DNA of 23,510 nt, from the NCBI GenBank assembly GCA_017997515.1, contig JAGOEY010000008.1:1-23510 (forward strand), in the 5' to 3' direction. Positions 1 through 8,600 of this stretch are shown piece after piece (position 1 is the stretch's first letter; every line of letters begins with the position of its first letter). The notes beneath the pieces were generated by a model, which was given only the letters and a program-made list of their open reading frames with translations, was not told the DNA's origin and did no database searches. The position numbers and the translations under genes are program-made. The DNA comes from Burkholderiaceae bacterium (GTDB lineage: Bacteria; Pseudomonadota; Gammaproteobacteria; Burkholderiales; Burkholderiaceae).

Positions 1-491
1 ACGGCGCGGTACACGTCGGATGCAGCCACGGTGCCGTTGGTGTCCACCTGCATGTCCACCACCACGGCCAGTCGTTCTTGCCCCTGGTGCAGCGATGTGG
101 CGTCGGTGGACAGCACCTCGGGCAGCATGGGGAACACGCCCGCCGCCGTGTAGACGGATGTGGTGTTGGCGGCGGCATGTGCGTCCACCGCGCCGCCCAT
201 GGGCACCAGCACATCCACGTCGGCCACCGCCACCATCAGCCGCGTGCGGCCGCCGGGCAAAGCCTCCGCCACGCTCAACTGGTCCAAGTCCAGCGTGTCG
301 TCGTTGTCGATGGAAAACCAGGTGAGTGCGCTCAGGTCGTGGACGCCGGGTTGTGTGAGTGCACGGGCCACATGTTGCGGCCCGGCTGCGCGGGCGGCTT
401 CGGCTTCTTGCAGCGCCTCGGGTGCGAAGGCCGGCAGCAGGCCACGTGTGTGCATGGCCTGCTCGGCGAGCTGTTTCAAGTCGATGGGCAT
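1..491 (-). CDS. RNB-domain (RNase II/R family) exoribonuclease, N-terminal part, cut by window edge
   Basis: This frame opens with ATG at 491 and stays open to base 1, giving 163 residues of a longer protein. An AGGAGA ribosome-binding site lies about 6 bases upstream of the ATG. The key signature is the acidic motif FSIDNDDTLDLDQL (residues 59-72), matching the Asp-rich metal-binding start of RNB catalytic domains, which degrade RNA 3' to 5'. The downstream stretch LMVAVADVDVLVP also fits this domain. The RNB motif begins only about 60 residues from the start, so there is no room for the two N-terminal cold-shock domains of classical RNase R or RNase II; this suggests the shorter type known from Deinococcus and many proteobacteria. 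It follows the pyrimidine operon on the same strand after 141 bases holding a dispersed repeat, so co-transcription is uncertain. The remaining catalytic residues and any S1 domain are outside the window. Confidence 0.85.
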   Translation of the reverse strand, partial: MPIDLKQLAEQAMHTRGLLPAFAPEALQEAEAARAAGPQHVARALTQPGVHDLSALTWFSIDNDDTLDLDQLSVAEALPGGRTRLMVAVADVDVLVPMGGAVDAHAAANTTSVYTAAGVFPMLPEVLSTDATSLHQGQERLAVVVDMQVDTNGTVAASDVYRA

Positions 492-532
492 GGGTGTCTC
501 CTGCGTGGGTTCTGCGCTAGCGACCCAGTTTT

Positions 533-598
533 GCTATGAATATATGAGCTGCAAGCGAAGGTGGATTGTGCGCTGCAGGCCTAAAAGGCATTGAATTT
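533..598 (+). repeat. 66-bp dispersed repeat, copy 1 (intergenic)
   Basis: One of four gap-free copies in this window; the others are at 3919-3984 (minus), 15391-15456 and 16923-16988. Shared anchors are GCTAT near the start, an (A)TAGCTG-like block about 12 bases on, a GCG(C) block, and an (A)GCGC block before a pyrimidine/A-rich end. The two halves form inverted-repeat pairs. This copy is the most degenerate: its second block reads TGAGCTG, and in the frame used by the coding copies it contains a TGA stop. It fills most of the gap between the cytosine deaminase gene and the RNB exoribonuclease gene. From memory, similar elements are abundant in Comamonadaceae genomes. Confidence 0.7.
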
Positions 599-632
599 AG
601 CCGCTGCACAGCCACCGCAACGGTTTACCGGT

Positions 633-1919
633 TCATCGGTTGGGCATAAACGACGTTGCGCCCGCCCGCCCATCCACCAACAACCGCGCTGTTGCAGCAG
701 GTGTCTCGGCCAGCAACTGGCCCTTGCGCCACACCTTCAGCCGTGTGGCGCGCAGGCGGATGGCCTCTACCGGGTCGCGCGCCTGCAGCAGCACAAAACT
801 GGCATCACAGCCCGGCTCCAGCCCGTAACCTTGCAGGTGCATCACCTTGGCCGCGTTGGCGGTCACCGCGTCAAAGCACTGGTGGATGCCGGCCTGGCTG
901 GTCATCTGCGCCACGTGCAGGCCCATGTGGGCCACCTCCAGCATGTCGCCGCTGCCCATGCCGTACCACGGGTCCATCACGCAGTCGTGGCCAAAGGCGA
1001 CGTTGACACCGGCGGCCATCAGCTCGGGCACACGGGTCATGCCGCGTCGCTTGGGGTAGCTGTCGTGGCGGCCTTGCAGGGTGATGTTGATGAGGGGGTT
1101 GGCGATGACGCTCACGCCCGCTTCGGCGATGAGTGGCAGCAGTTTGCTGACGTAGTAGTTGTCCATGCTGTGCATGGACGTGCAGTGCGAGCCGGTCACG
1201 CGGCCCTGCAGGCCCAGGCGCTGGGCTTCGAAGGCCAGGGTTTCGATGTGGCGCGAGAGCGGGTCGTCGGACTCGTCGCAGTGCATGTCCACCAGCAGGC
1301 CACGCTCTGCAGCGGCTTCACACAGCAGTTTGACGCTGGCCGCGCCATCGGCCATGGTGCGCTCGAAATGGGGAATGCCGCCGACGACATCCACACCTTT
1401 GTCGAGCGCGCGTTGGATGTTCTCCACACCGCCCTTGGTGCGCAGCACGCCGTCTTGCGGAAAGGCGACGAGTTGCAGGTCGATATACGGCGCAACACGG
1501 CGTTTGACTTCCAGCAGTGCGTCCACCGCCAGCAGGCTGGGGTCGCTGGTGTCCACGTGGGTGCGGATCGCCAGCAGGCCTTTGGCCACGGCCCAGTCGC
1601 AGTAGGTGAGGGCACGTTCGATCAGCGCGTCGGCGGTGAGCAGGGGTTTCAGCTCGCCCCACAGTGCTATGCCTTCGAGCAGGGTGCCGCTCTGGTTGAC
1701 GCGCGGCAGGCCGTAGCTGAGGGTGGCGTCCATGTGAAAGTGCGGGTCCACAAACGGTGGTGCCAGCAGCAGGCCCTGCGCGTCGATGGTGGTGTGGGCC
1801 TGCGTGTGTGCGGAGTGCAGCCCGGCGCTGACTTCGAGGATGCGGCCATCCTGCACGGCAACCGCCATGCCGGTGTGGCCGTCGGGCAGGGTGGCGTTGT
1901 GGATCAGCAGGTCGAGCAT
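633..1919 (-). CDS. codA: Cytosine deaminase (amidohydrolase family, CodA-like)
   Basis: The 428-residue protein hydrolyses cytosine to uracil and ammonia in the cytoplasm. It aligns by eye with E. coli CodA along its whole length. Metal ligands are visible: HFH at residues 60-62, H213 in DMHCDE with catalytic E216, H245 in VTGSH, and D312 in FGHD. The long blocks VAFPQDG, VVGGIPHFE, NPLINITLQGRHDSYPKRRG and MGLHVAQ are typical of cytosine deaminase rather than other amidohydrolases. Length equals the usual 420-430. It is the last gene of the minus-strand pyrimidine operon, 85 bases after upp, so its product uracil feeds the phosphoribosyltransferase next door. No transport gene such as codB is present. 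A small GC hairpin (1943-1964) lies in the gap before it. The function is well supported; related ring deaminase activities, for example on isocytosine or creatinine-like rings, cannot be excluded. Confidence 0.93.
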   Translation of the reverse strand: MLDLLIHNATLPDGHTGMAVAVQDGRILEVSAGLHSAHTQAHTTIDAQGLLLAPPFVDPHFHMDATLSYGLPRVNQSGTLLEGIALWGELKPLLTADALIERALTYCDWAVAKGLLAIRTHVDTSDPSLLAVDALLEVKRRVAPYIDLQLVAFPQDGVLRTKGGVENIQRALDKGVDVVGGIPHFERTMADGAASVKLLCEAAAERGLLVDMHCDESDDPLSRHIETLAFEAQRLGLQGRVTGSHCTSMHSMDNYYVSKLLPLIAEAGVSVIANPLINITLQGRHDSYPKRRGMTRVPELMAAGVNVAFGHDCVMDPWYGMGSGDMLEVAHMGLHVAQMTSQAGIHQCFDAVTANAAKVMHLQGYGLEPGCDASFVLLQARDPVEAIRLRATRLKVWRKGQLLAETPAATARLLVDGRAGATSFMPNR

Positions 1920-2004
1920 GGGGTGTGTTTATCCGTTGCGGTGGGGCTTTTACACACTAGCCCCTGCCCTGGTTTCGCCGCTGTAGACGGATTGCAAATG
2001 CGGC

Positions 2005-2634
2005 TTATTTGGTTCCGAAAATGCGGTCGCCTGCGTCGCCTAACCCCGGCAGGATGTAGCCGTGGTCGTTCAGTTCGCGGTCGATGGCGGCGGTGTAGAT
2101 CGGCACGTCGGGGTGGGCGGCCTGCAGCGTGGCCACGCCTTCTGGCGCGGCGAGCAGGCAGACGAACTTGATCGATTTGGGGCGCATTTCTTTCAGGCGC
2201 TCCACCGCCGCCACGGCCGAGTTGCCGGTGGCCAGCATCGGGTCAACCACGATGATGTCGCGGTCCTGCATCTCGGACGGCATCTTGAAGTAGTACTCGA
2301 CGGCGGTGAGTGTTTTCGGGTCACGGTACAGGCCGATGTGGCCGACGCGGGCACCGGGCACCACACTCAGCATGCCTTCCAGAATGCCGTTGCCTGCACG
2401 CAGGATGGATACCAGCACCAGCTTCTTGCCGTCGATGACCTTGCTGGTCATGGTCTCCAGCGGGGTTTCGATCTCGATGTCCTGCATGGGCACGTCGCGC
2501 GTGACCTCGTAGGCCATCAACGAGCTCAGCTCATTAAGCAGGCGGCGAAAGCTGTTGGTGGACGCGTCCTTGCGGCGCATCAGGGTGAGTTTGTGCTGGA
2601 CCAGAGGGTGGTTGATGACGTGGACGTTGGACAT
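2005..2634 (-). CDS. upp: Uracil phosphoribosyltransferase
   Basis: The 209-residue enzyme converts uracil and PRPP to UMP. The PRPP-binding loop [11 protein letters not shown] (residues 130-140) and the C-terminal uracil-binding block [16 protein letters not shown] (192-207) are both intact, and the length is exactly that of the bacterial family. The start [16 protein letters not shown] is the normal N-terminus. It lies 48 bases after the URC4-like gene and 85 bases before the cytosine deaminase gene, all on the minus strand. Pyrimidine salvage explains the gene by itself. The setting suggests a second job: supplying UMP to the URC breakdown route, which in yeast requires uracil phosphoribosyltransferase. 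Identification is very secure; the catabolic role is inferred from the neighbours. Confidence 0.97.
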   Translation of the reverse strand: MSNVHVINHPLVQHKLTLMRRKDASTNSFRRLLNELSSLMAYEVTRDVPMQDIEIETPLETMTSKVIDGKKLVLVSILRAGNGILEGMLSVVPGARVGHIGLYRDPKTLTAVEYYFKMPSEMQDRDIIVVDPMLATGNSAVAAVERLKEMRPKSIKFVCLLAAPEGVATLQAAHPDVPIYTAAIDRELNDHGYILPGLGDAGDRIFGTK

Positions 2635-2682
2635 AACAAAGGGTCTCTCAGGGACGATTCACAGTGAAAAGGGAGAACAGTA

Positions 2683-3986
2683 TCAAAAAATCGTGCCGTC
2701 ACTCTCGATATTCAACGGTGGTGGCCCACCACGCAAGCGTTGTGCCAACACGCGGCCTGCGGCCCAGGTGCCGCCTTCGAGCACACAGGCCAGGGGCATG
2801 GCCTCGGCCGACAGGCCCAGGCGCTGGCGCACGAGTGGGGCCAGCTCGTCGAGCAGCGCCACGGTGAGTGCGCGCCATTCGACGATAAATTCATCACCCG
2901 CGCGGTAACGCTGTGCCAGGGCGGCGGGGTCTTTGGGCTGCAGCACCCCGGCGTCGATCAGCAGGCCGCCGTTGCGGTATTCGGGCAGACCGGTCAGGGC
3001 GTCAAGCCCGGTGACGGTGACACCGGCCCACTCAAACGGCTCCAAGAGCGAATAGGTCAGCCACTGCGAGAGTTTGTGGAAGGGCATCCAGCCGTCGGTC
3101 AGGCCCGGGCCGCGTACATCGGAGTGGCGCCAGCAGTCACCCAGCGCCACGGCGTCGCTGGCGCGGCCGGGGCGATCAGGACGTGGGGGCGATGCGATGC
3201 TGTTCTGCGCGGGCCAGATGCCCGACAGCGTGTCGAGCAGGGTGGACAAAATACCGTGCGCCGACACCTCGGCGGTTTCGGGCGGCGCGTGGTGGTCGGA
3301 GTTGGTCAGCAGGTCAAAGATGCCGCCAGGGCGGCCCTGCGCACCAAACGCAGCGGGCTGGTCGGCCAGCACTTCTCCCAGGCGGCGCAGCAGCGTGGCG
3401 CGGCCTTCCAGACCGACCAACGGGTTGCGGGCCTGCACCTGGAACGCCTGGCCGAGCCGGTCGGTGATGACACCACGCAGCCCGGCTGCATCGACCTGCA
3501 GCGGGTGGGCCGCGTCGCTGGAGAACATGCCTGCGGTGAAGGCGTGGAAGCTGGCCACACCCAGGCCTTCGGAACGGGTGAAGGTCTGGCCGCTGGCCGA
3601 CTCCACATATTTCCAGTCGGACCCGGCACCGGCGTCGAGCAACACACTCACCAGCGCCAGGTCGATCTGCGCACGGGCACGGGTGGCTGCGCTGACATCG
3701 CCCAGGCGGGCGTCGAGCAGGGCGCGGCGGTCGACGCCGCCCGCTTCAAAATGCCGCCAGCGGCTGTGGTACGGGATCGCGCCGTCGGGGTAACGGGCCT
3801 GGGTCACCTCGGCCACCACGGCGGCGGCGTCGTTGAGTGCGTTGTCGTCCACGGTGAAATGGCGCGACGCCCCGTTACGGGCCTGGGCCAGCAGGCCGTG
3901 TGCACGTTCGCGGATGCTGTTTGTAGAGCGTAAAAGGCTTGCAGCGCTGGCTGCATCTGCGCATTCAGCTATTGAAATAGTAGCGT

Positions 3987-3990
<4 letters not shown>
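2683..3990 (-). CDS. URC4/Urg3-like protein (DUF1688), uracil catabolism
   Basis: The 435-residue protein carries the DUF1688 hallmarks in order: HSRWRHF (75-81), LLDAGAGSDWKYVES (117-131), RSEGLGVASFHAF (139-151), then GLEGR, LGDCWRH, PFHKLSQWLTYSLLEP, GLPEYRNGGL, VEWRALTVALLD and VLEGGTWAAGR. In the yeast Lachancea kluyveri, Urc4 is needed for the non-classical uracil breakdown pathway; its exact reaction is not firmly known to me. The start is a GTG at 3990 that overlaps the stop of the URC1-like gene (GTGA), indicating translational coupling. No ATG, GTG or TTG occurs in frame between this codon and the conserved region near residue 25, so residues 3-24 must be translated even though they come from a dispersed repeat (3919-3984). 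Family and operon partners are clear; biochemistry is inferred. Confidence 0.88.
3919..3984 (-). repeat. 66-bp dispersed repeat, copy 2 (inside the URC4-like gene)
   Basis: Read on the minus strand, this copy has the anchors GCTA, ATAGCTG, GCGC and AGCGCTG in the same spacing as the other three copies. It starts six bases after the GTG start codon and encodes residues 3-24 of the DUF1688 protein, just before the family homology begins. Its reading frame is the same as that used by copy 3 inside nadD, and it contains no stop. Confidence 0.75.
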
Positions 3991-5303
<1,313 letters not shown>

Positions 5304-5323
5304 AGAGAGCCCTCAAAAACAGC

Positions 5324-5352
5324 AATGTACCGATTGAGGACTGAACTAGCAA
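5324..5352 (-). promoter_or_regulatory. Candidate sigma-70 promoter of the uracil operon
   Basis: On the minus strand TTGCTA (5352-5347) and TACATT (5329-5324) are separated by 17 bases, each matching four of six consensus positions. They lie just upstream of the URC1-like gene with its GAGGG site and ATG at 5303. The fit and position are reasonable, but matches of this quality arise by chance. Confidence 0.4.
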
Positions 5353-5394
5353 GCGCTGTGCCGCCCCTGGTTTTCCCTTGCTTGCGGGGCCCAT

Positions 5395-5416
5395 CCCTAC
5401 GCCTTTTGACGTAGGG
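5395..5416. promoter_or_regulatory. Palindromic hairpin between doxX and the uracil operon
   Basis: CCCTACG and CGTAGGG flank an 8-base centre. On the minus strand the stem can extend to nine pairs, including one G-T pair, around an AAAA loop. It lies 14 bases beyond the doxX stop codon and about 43 bases upstream of the candidate -35 of the uracil operon. There is no T-run on either side, so it is a poor intrinsic terminator. It may be an operator for an activator of the uracil operon, or an RNA 3'-end stabiliser for the buf transcript. Confidence 0.45.
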
Positions 5417-5430
5417 TGGCAGAGGCTTTT

Positions 5431-5904
5431 TCAGGCGATGCGCAACCAGCGGTCCAGAGACAACACGCCTCCGCCACGCCCCACCAGGTAGAGCAGCAGC
5501 GCCGCCCACGACAGGTGGGTCGGCCAGGCATCGGGGTAAACAAACAACTGGATCGTGAGGGTCATGCCCAGCAGGGCCAGCGCGGACAGCCGGGTGAACA
5601 GCCCCAGCACCAGCAGCAGGGGGAACAGGTGTTCGGCATAGGTCGCCAGAGGGGCGGCAAGCTCGGGCGGCATCAGGGGCAGCTTGTATTCGGAGCGGAA
5701 CAGCTCGTACGTGCCTTCGGTGATGGTGAGGAAACCCTCCACCTTGGTGCGGCCCGAGTAGAAAAAGATGGCGGCGATGGCGATACGGTTGACCAGCGCC
5801 AGCAGGTCGTGTGGCGTGGTGCGGGTAAGCCATGCTGCCAGGCTGTCCCAATGAGCGCGCAGGCCGGTTGCGGGAGCCAGCGGTGGGTTTGTGGTGGTGT
5901 GCAT
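5431..5904 (-). CDS. DoxX family membrane protein of the bufferin operon
   Basis: The 157-residue protein has four hydrophobic segments (about 36-50, 91-102, 108-123, 131-141) and the DoxX-type stretch [20 protein letters not shown] (35-54), followed by the polar region with [19 protein letters not shown]. The ATG at 5904 is chosen because GAGG lies six bases upstream and the frame above it is the out-of-frame shadow of bufC; a longer 253-residue reading is not supported. It starts eight bases after the bufC stop, as last gene of the minus-strand bufABC-doxX operon. In Caulobacter a DoxX gene also closes a SigF-controlled bufferin operon. Its biochemical role is unknown; DoxX proteins are thought to take part in membrane redox or thiol chemistry. 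Family secure, function inferred. Confidence 0.88.
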   Translation of the reverse strand: MHTTTNPPLAPATGLRAHWDSLAAWLTRTTPHDLLALVNRIAIAAIFFYSGRTKVEGFLTITEGTYELFRSEYKLPLMPPELAAPLATYAEHLFPLLLVLGLFTRLSALALLGMTLTIQLFVYPDAWPTHLSWAALLLYLVGRGGGVLSLDRWLRIA

Positions 5905-5912
5905 GGTGTGCC

Positions 5913-6692
5913 TCAAGGGTTGCGGGTGGGGGAGGGAATCAGTGCACCGGCGCGCAGCAAACGCGCCAGCAGGTCGGCCAGGTCTAGCGCTGGGTCGGTG
6001 TGCAGCGCAGCGGCAGCTGCATGGCCCAGCGGCTGGCCTGTGGCGCAGGCGTCCAGAAAGGCACAGTCGGCCTGGCTGGCTGCACACCACAACACGGCAT
6101 CGTGTGGCCGGGTGAGCAGGGCACCTTCGCCGTGCCAATGGATCTCGTCCATGCCGCCGTGTTGGAGCGATGTTTCGCGGTTGTGGTGCCACAGGCTGTA
6201 GACCGGTTGTGTGGCGAACCAGTGCCAGCGTGCGGCAGGGTGGGGCGTGAGCACGGTGTCGCCCAGCACTTCGGGCGACAGGGTAGCGAGAAATTGGCTG
6301 TCGGCTGCGCTGGCGTCTGCGGCCATGTGGGCCTCGGTCCAGCAGCGGTCGAGCCGGGCCACGTTGGCCAGATAAGGTAAATCTCGGGCGGCATCGAACT
6401 GGTCGAGGAAGTCGGCAAAACCTTCACCAAAACACAGCATGCGGCCATCGCTGGGCGGGTGTGCCACCACGTACACCGCCGCAGCGGCGCGGAACCATTC
6501 CTGGCCGACCAGACGCACCACGCTGGGGAAGGTGGCCTCCAGGGCGTCGATGCAGCCCTTCATGACCGTGTTGCGGTAGACCGCGAAGGCGGGTTGGGCG
6601 GTGAGGGAGCCCAGTGGCTGTGCGGATGGGTCGCCGGGGTGGAATAGGGCGCTGGCAAAAGCCGACTGGAAAAGGGTGAGAGCGTGTGTCAT
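5913..6692 (-). CDS. bufC: BufC-like DUF2063 protein, partner of the MNIO maturase
   Basis: The 259-residue protein starts [20 protein letters not shown] and carries the DUF2063 (putative DNA-binding-like) fold in its first half, with the signature block [21 protein letters not shown] (about residues 36-56). This family partners DUF692 enzymes in modifying cysteine-containing precursor peptides and is thought to help recognise the precursor. The start at 6692 is fixed by an ATGA overlap with the bufB stop codon, a clear coupling signal. An upstream start at 6857 would lie wholly inside bufB in another frame. The C-terminal half ([12 protein letters not shown] to [16 protein letters not shown]) looks like a winged-helix segment. 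Neighbours are bufB above and doxX below. The family call is strong; the molecular role follows the bufferin model. Confidence 0.88.
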   Translation of the reverse strand: MTHALTLFQSAFASALFHPGDPSAQPLGSLTAQPAFAVYRNTVMKGCIDALEATFPSVVRLVGQEWFRAAAAVYVVAHPPSDGRMLCFGEGFADFLDQFDAARDLPYLANVARLDRCWTEAHMAADASAADSQFLATLSPEVLGDTVLTPHPAARWHWFATQPVYSLWHHNRETSLQHGGMDEIHWHGEGALLTRPHDAVLWCAASQADCAFLDACATGQPLGHAAAAALHTDPALDLADLLARLLRAGALIPSPTRNP

Positions 6693-7546
6693 ACGGCCTC
6701 CGCCATTTCCGGGAGGTGTGATGCCGTACTTTTCAGCACGTTTGCCGCAGCGTTGCGCTCGTTCAGCAAGGCCGCAAACGCGGGCACATTGCCGTCCCGC
6801 TCGATCAGCGTGGGCCGTGTGCCGATGCGATCCACCAGGCGGCGGTACAGCGCCCACACTTCGGGGGCAACCGGGGCGTCGTGGGAGTCGATCAGCAAAT
6901 CGGCACCCAGTGTGGGGTCGCTGGTGTGGCCTGCAAGGTGGATTTCCATCACCGCCTGCGCCGGGAAACGGTCGATGTATTCACCCGCGTCAAAGCCCAG
7001 ATTGCGGGCCGACACATAGACGTTGTTCACATCCAGCAGCAGGCCGCAGCCGGTGCGCTGCACCAGCGCCTGCAAAAAGTCGATTTCGTCCCAGCCGTGG
7101 CCGTCGATGTGCAGGTAATGGGACGGGTTTTCGATGGCGATGCGGCGGCCCAGTGCAGACTGCGTCTGGTCGATGTTGGCGCTGATGCGGCGCAGCGCCT
7201 CGGTGCTGCGCGGGAACGGCAGCAGGTCGGGGAAGTGCTGGCCGTTCCAGGCCGACCACGCCAGGTGTTCGGACACCAGCGCGGGCTCGATGCGCCGGGC
7301 CAGACTGGCCAGACGTTGCAGGTGATCGGGGTCGGGTGGTGTGTCGCCCGCCAGTGAGAGAGAGACCCCGTGCAGCGACACCGGATGTGCGCTGCGCACA
7401 GCGTCCAGCCAGCGCAGCCGGGGCCCGCCATCGACCATGTAATTCTCGGGGTGCACTTCAAACCACAGCCCCTCTGCCCGGCAGGCCAGGGCGTCGCCAT
7501 AGTGCGTGGGCTTGAGGCCCAGGCCTGCCGATAAAGAGGCTGTCAT
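6689..7546 (-). CDS. bufB: BufB-like MNIO enzyme (DUF692), multinuclear non-heme iron oxidase
   Basis: The 285-residue TIM-barrel protein belongs to DUF692. Visible metal-ligand candidates are H59 (SLHGVSLS), H94 (SEHLAW), E139 (AIENPSHYL), D172 (LLDVNNVYVSA), H203 and H207 (EIHLAGH), H222 (IDSHD) and E249 (LIERD), a full set for the two- or three-iron centre. Enzymes of this family oxidise cysteines of precursor peptides; in Caulobacter bufferins they form thiooxazole rings. The gene lies 24 bases after bufA, encoding the likely substrate, and its stop overlaps the bufC start. The ATG at 7546 has only a weak ribosome-binding site, which may mean coupling to bufA translation. The family is certain; the particular modification is inferred. 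Confidence 0.93.
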   Translation of the reverse strand: MTASLSAGLGLKPTHYGDALACRAEGLWFEVHPENYMVDGGPRLRWLDAVRSAHPVSLHGVSLSLAGDTPPDPDHLQRLASLARRIEPALVSEHLAWSAWNGQHFPDLLPFPRSTEALRRISANIDQTQSALGRRIAIENPSHYLHIDGHGWDEIDFLQALVQRTGCGLLLDVNNVYVSARNLGFDAGEYIDRFPAQAVMEIHLAGHTSDPTLGADLLIDSHDAPVAPEVWALYRRLVDRIGTRPTLIERDGNVPAFAALLNERNAAANVLKSTASHLPEMAEAV

Positions 7547-7570
7547 GGTGCGGGCCGGTGCAAAAACGGC

Positions 7571-7867
7571 TTACGACTTCATGGGCGACAGCGAGCCCAT
7601 ACCCTTGGGTGTCTTGATGGTGGTGCAGGTGCCGGTGGGCACGTTTTTCCAGGCGTTGGCCTGGTAGTCCACCTTGGACGAACCCGCGCAAGTGGTGCCG
7701 GGGCCGGCGGCGCAATCGTTCTTGCCGGCCATCGAGACGCCGTAGCATTTTTCGACTTTGGCCATGGCGTCACCCATGGGTTTGGCCTGGGCCATGGCGG
7801 CACCGGCAGACAGGGCGCTCAGGGCAAGGGCGGTGATGGCAGTGACGGTGCTTTGACGTGTGATCAT
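7571..7867 (-). CDS. bufA: Bufferin-like precursor (DUF2282), secreted four-cysteine protein
   Basis: This 98-residue protein has a signal peptide (residues 1 to about 28: MITRQS, a hydrophobic core, then GAAMAQA) and a mature part with exactly four cysteines, C41, C52, C60 and C81, in the DUF2282 pattern [16 protein letters not shown]. In the bufferin system such exported proteins are modified on cysteines and bind copper in the periplasm, protecting the cell. The ATG at 7867 is preferred over an upstream one at 7975 because GGAG lies about eight bases before it, the signal peptide begins there, and the upstream option would overlap the promoter. It is the first gene of the minus-strand operon under a sigma-F-like promoter at 7938-7963. 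Metal specificity cannot be read from the sequence. Confidence 0.9.
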   Translation of the reverse strand: MITRQSTVTAITALALSALSAGAAMAQAKPMGDAMAKVEKCYGVSMAGKNDCAAGPGTTCAGSSKVDYQANAWKNVPTGTCTTIKTPKGMGSLSPMKS

Positions 7868-7937
7868 GGAAATACTCCGGTGGTGAAAGGGTTTTTGAAG
7901 GCTTACAAACTGCCCTTTGCAGCGCAGTCGTTGGTAG

Positions 7938-7963
7938 TTCGCCCCGAACAGCCCTGCGGTTAC
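7938..7963 (-). promoter_or_regulatory. ECF sigma (SigF-type) promoter of the buf operon
   Basis: On the minus strand GTAACC (7963-7958) is followed after exactly 16 bases by CGAA (7941-7938). This is the element I know for Caulobacter SigF and matches the sigma-factor gene promoter at 8007-8032 in both boxes and in spacing. Transcription starting about seven bases downstream would give a bufA leader of roughly 60 bases. Confidence 0.8.
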
Positions 7964-7993
7964 AGTCCATTCCAAATTTTGGATAAATATTTT

Positions 7994-8010
7994 TTACAGC
8001 CACGCTGTAA
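7994..8010. promoter_or_regulatory. Perfect palindrome overlapping the sigma-factor gene -35 box
   Basis: TTACAGC, a 3-base centre (CAC) and GCTGTAA form a perfect 7+7 inverted repeat. Its right arm shares bases 8007-8010 with the GTAACC -35 box. Position and symmetry fit a repressor operator, but no candidate regulator lies in the window and the palindrome could be chance. Confidence 0.35.
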
Positions 8011-8032
8011 CCCAATCACCTTCTGCATCGAA
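8007..8032 (+). promoter_or_regulatory. ECF sigma (SigF-type) promoter of the sigma-factor/anti-sigma operon
   Basis: GTAACC (8007-8012) and CGAA (8029-8032) are separated by 16 bases, identical in boxes and spacing to the buf promoter on the other strand. A start about seven bases beyond CGAA leaves only around ten bases before the ATG at 8049, so the mRNA leader is very short. The arrangement implies autoregulation. Confidence 0.8.
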
Positions 8033-8048
8033 TAAGAATGAGAAATCT

Positions 8049-8600
8049 ATGAGAACAAGTGATGCTGAAGGTGTACTGCGCGATCTTTTTCTGCGTGGAC
8101 TGGACGGGGATAACGCGGCTTACCACCGCTTCCTCGCGCAGCTGAGCGCCCATTTGCGGGCTTTTCTGGGCAAGCGCCTGTTTGGCTGGCCGGACGAGGT
8201 GGAAGACCTGGTGCAGGAGTGTTTGCTGGCCATCCATAACCAGCGCGCCACCTACCAGAGTGACCAGCCGCTGACCGCCTGGGTGCATGCCATAGCGCGC
8301 TACAAGATGATCGATCTGCTGCGTTCCAAAGCGGGCAGAGAGGCATTACACGAGCCGCTGGACGACGAGATGGCGCTGTTTGCCGACTCCGCCACCGACG
8401 CCGGGGATGCCCAGCGTGATTTGGGTGGCCTGCTCGACACCTTGCCGGATCGCCAGCGTCTGCCGATCGTGCATGTGAAGCTTGAAGGGCTGTCGGTGGC
8501 TGAGACGGCGCAGCGCACGGGTATGTCGGAGTCGGCAGTGAAGGTGGGTATCCACCGGGGGCTGAAAGCCCTGGCTTTACGAATTAAAGGAAAACCATGA
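8049..8600 (+). CDS. ECF-family sigma factor, SigF-like
   Basis: The 183-residue protein has sigma region 2 ([19 protein letters not shown] at about 51-69, then [19 protein letters not shown]) and region 4 with a helix-turn-helix ([19 protein letters not shown] then [21 protein letters not shown]), and no region 1.1 or 3. Its stop codon overlaps the start of an NrsF-type anti-sigma gene (ATGA), the standard sigma/anti-sigma pairing of the Caulobacter SigF group, which responds to metal and redox stress. Divergent from it lies the bufferin operon, whose promoter carries the same recognition element. The ATG at 8049 has only a weak GAG upstream, consistent with a very short leader. The assignment is firm; the inducing signal, probably copper or another thiophilic metal, is inferred. 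Confidence 0.92.
   Translation: MRTSDAEGVLRDLFLRGLDGDNAAYHRFLAQLSAHLRAFLGKRLFGWPDEVEDLVQECLLAIHNQRATYQSDQPLTAWVHAIARYKMIDLLRSKAGREALHEPLDDEMALFADSATDAGDAQRDLGGLLDTLPDRQRLPIVHVKLEGLSVAETAQRTGMSESAVKVGIHRGLKALALRIKGKP

Noticed and set aside
1943..1964. GGGGCT/AGCCCC hairpin between upp and the cytosine deaminase gene
   Set aside because: Six-base stem with a ten-base loop and no T-run; too weak to call a terminator within an apparent operon.
591..2171. Long plus-strand open frame of 526 codons opposite the cytosine deaminase gene
   Set aside because: It is rich in His/Gln/Val/Gly, has no recognisable domain, and mirrors a fully conserved codA on the other strand; high GC makes such antisense frames common.
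2740..3933. Plus-strand open frame of 397 codons opposite the DUF1688 gene
   Set aside because: Antisense shadow of a clearly conserved gene, with no motif and no ribosome-binding site.
6693..6857. Upstream start of bufC giving a 314-residue protein
   Set aside because: The extra 55 residues lie out of frame inside bufB, while the ATGA overlap at 6692 gives the family N-terminus.
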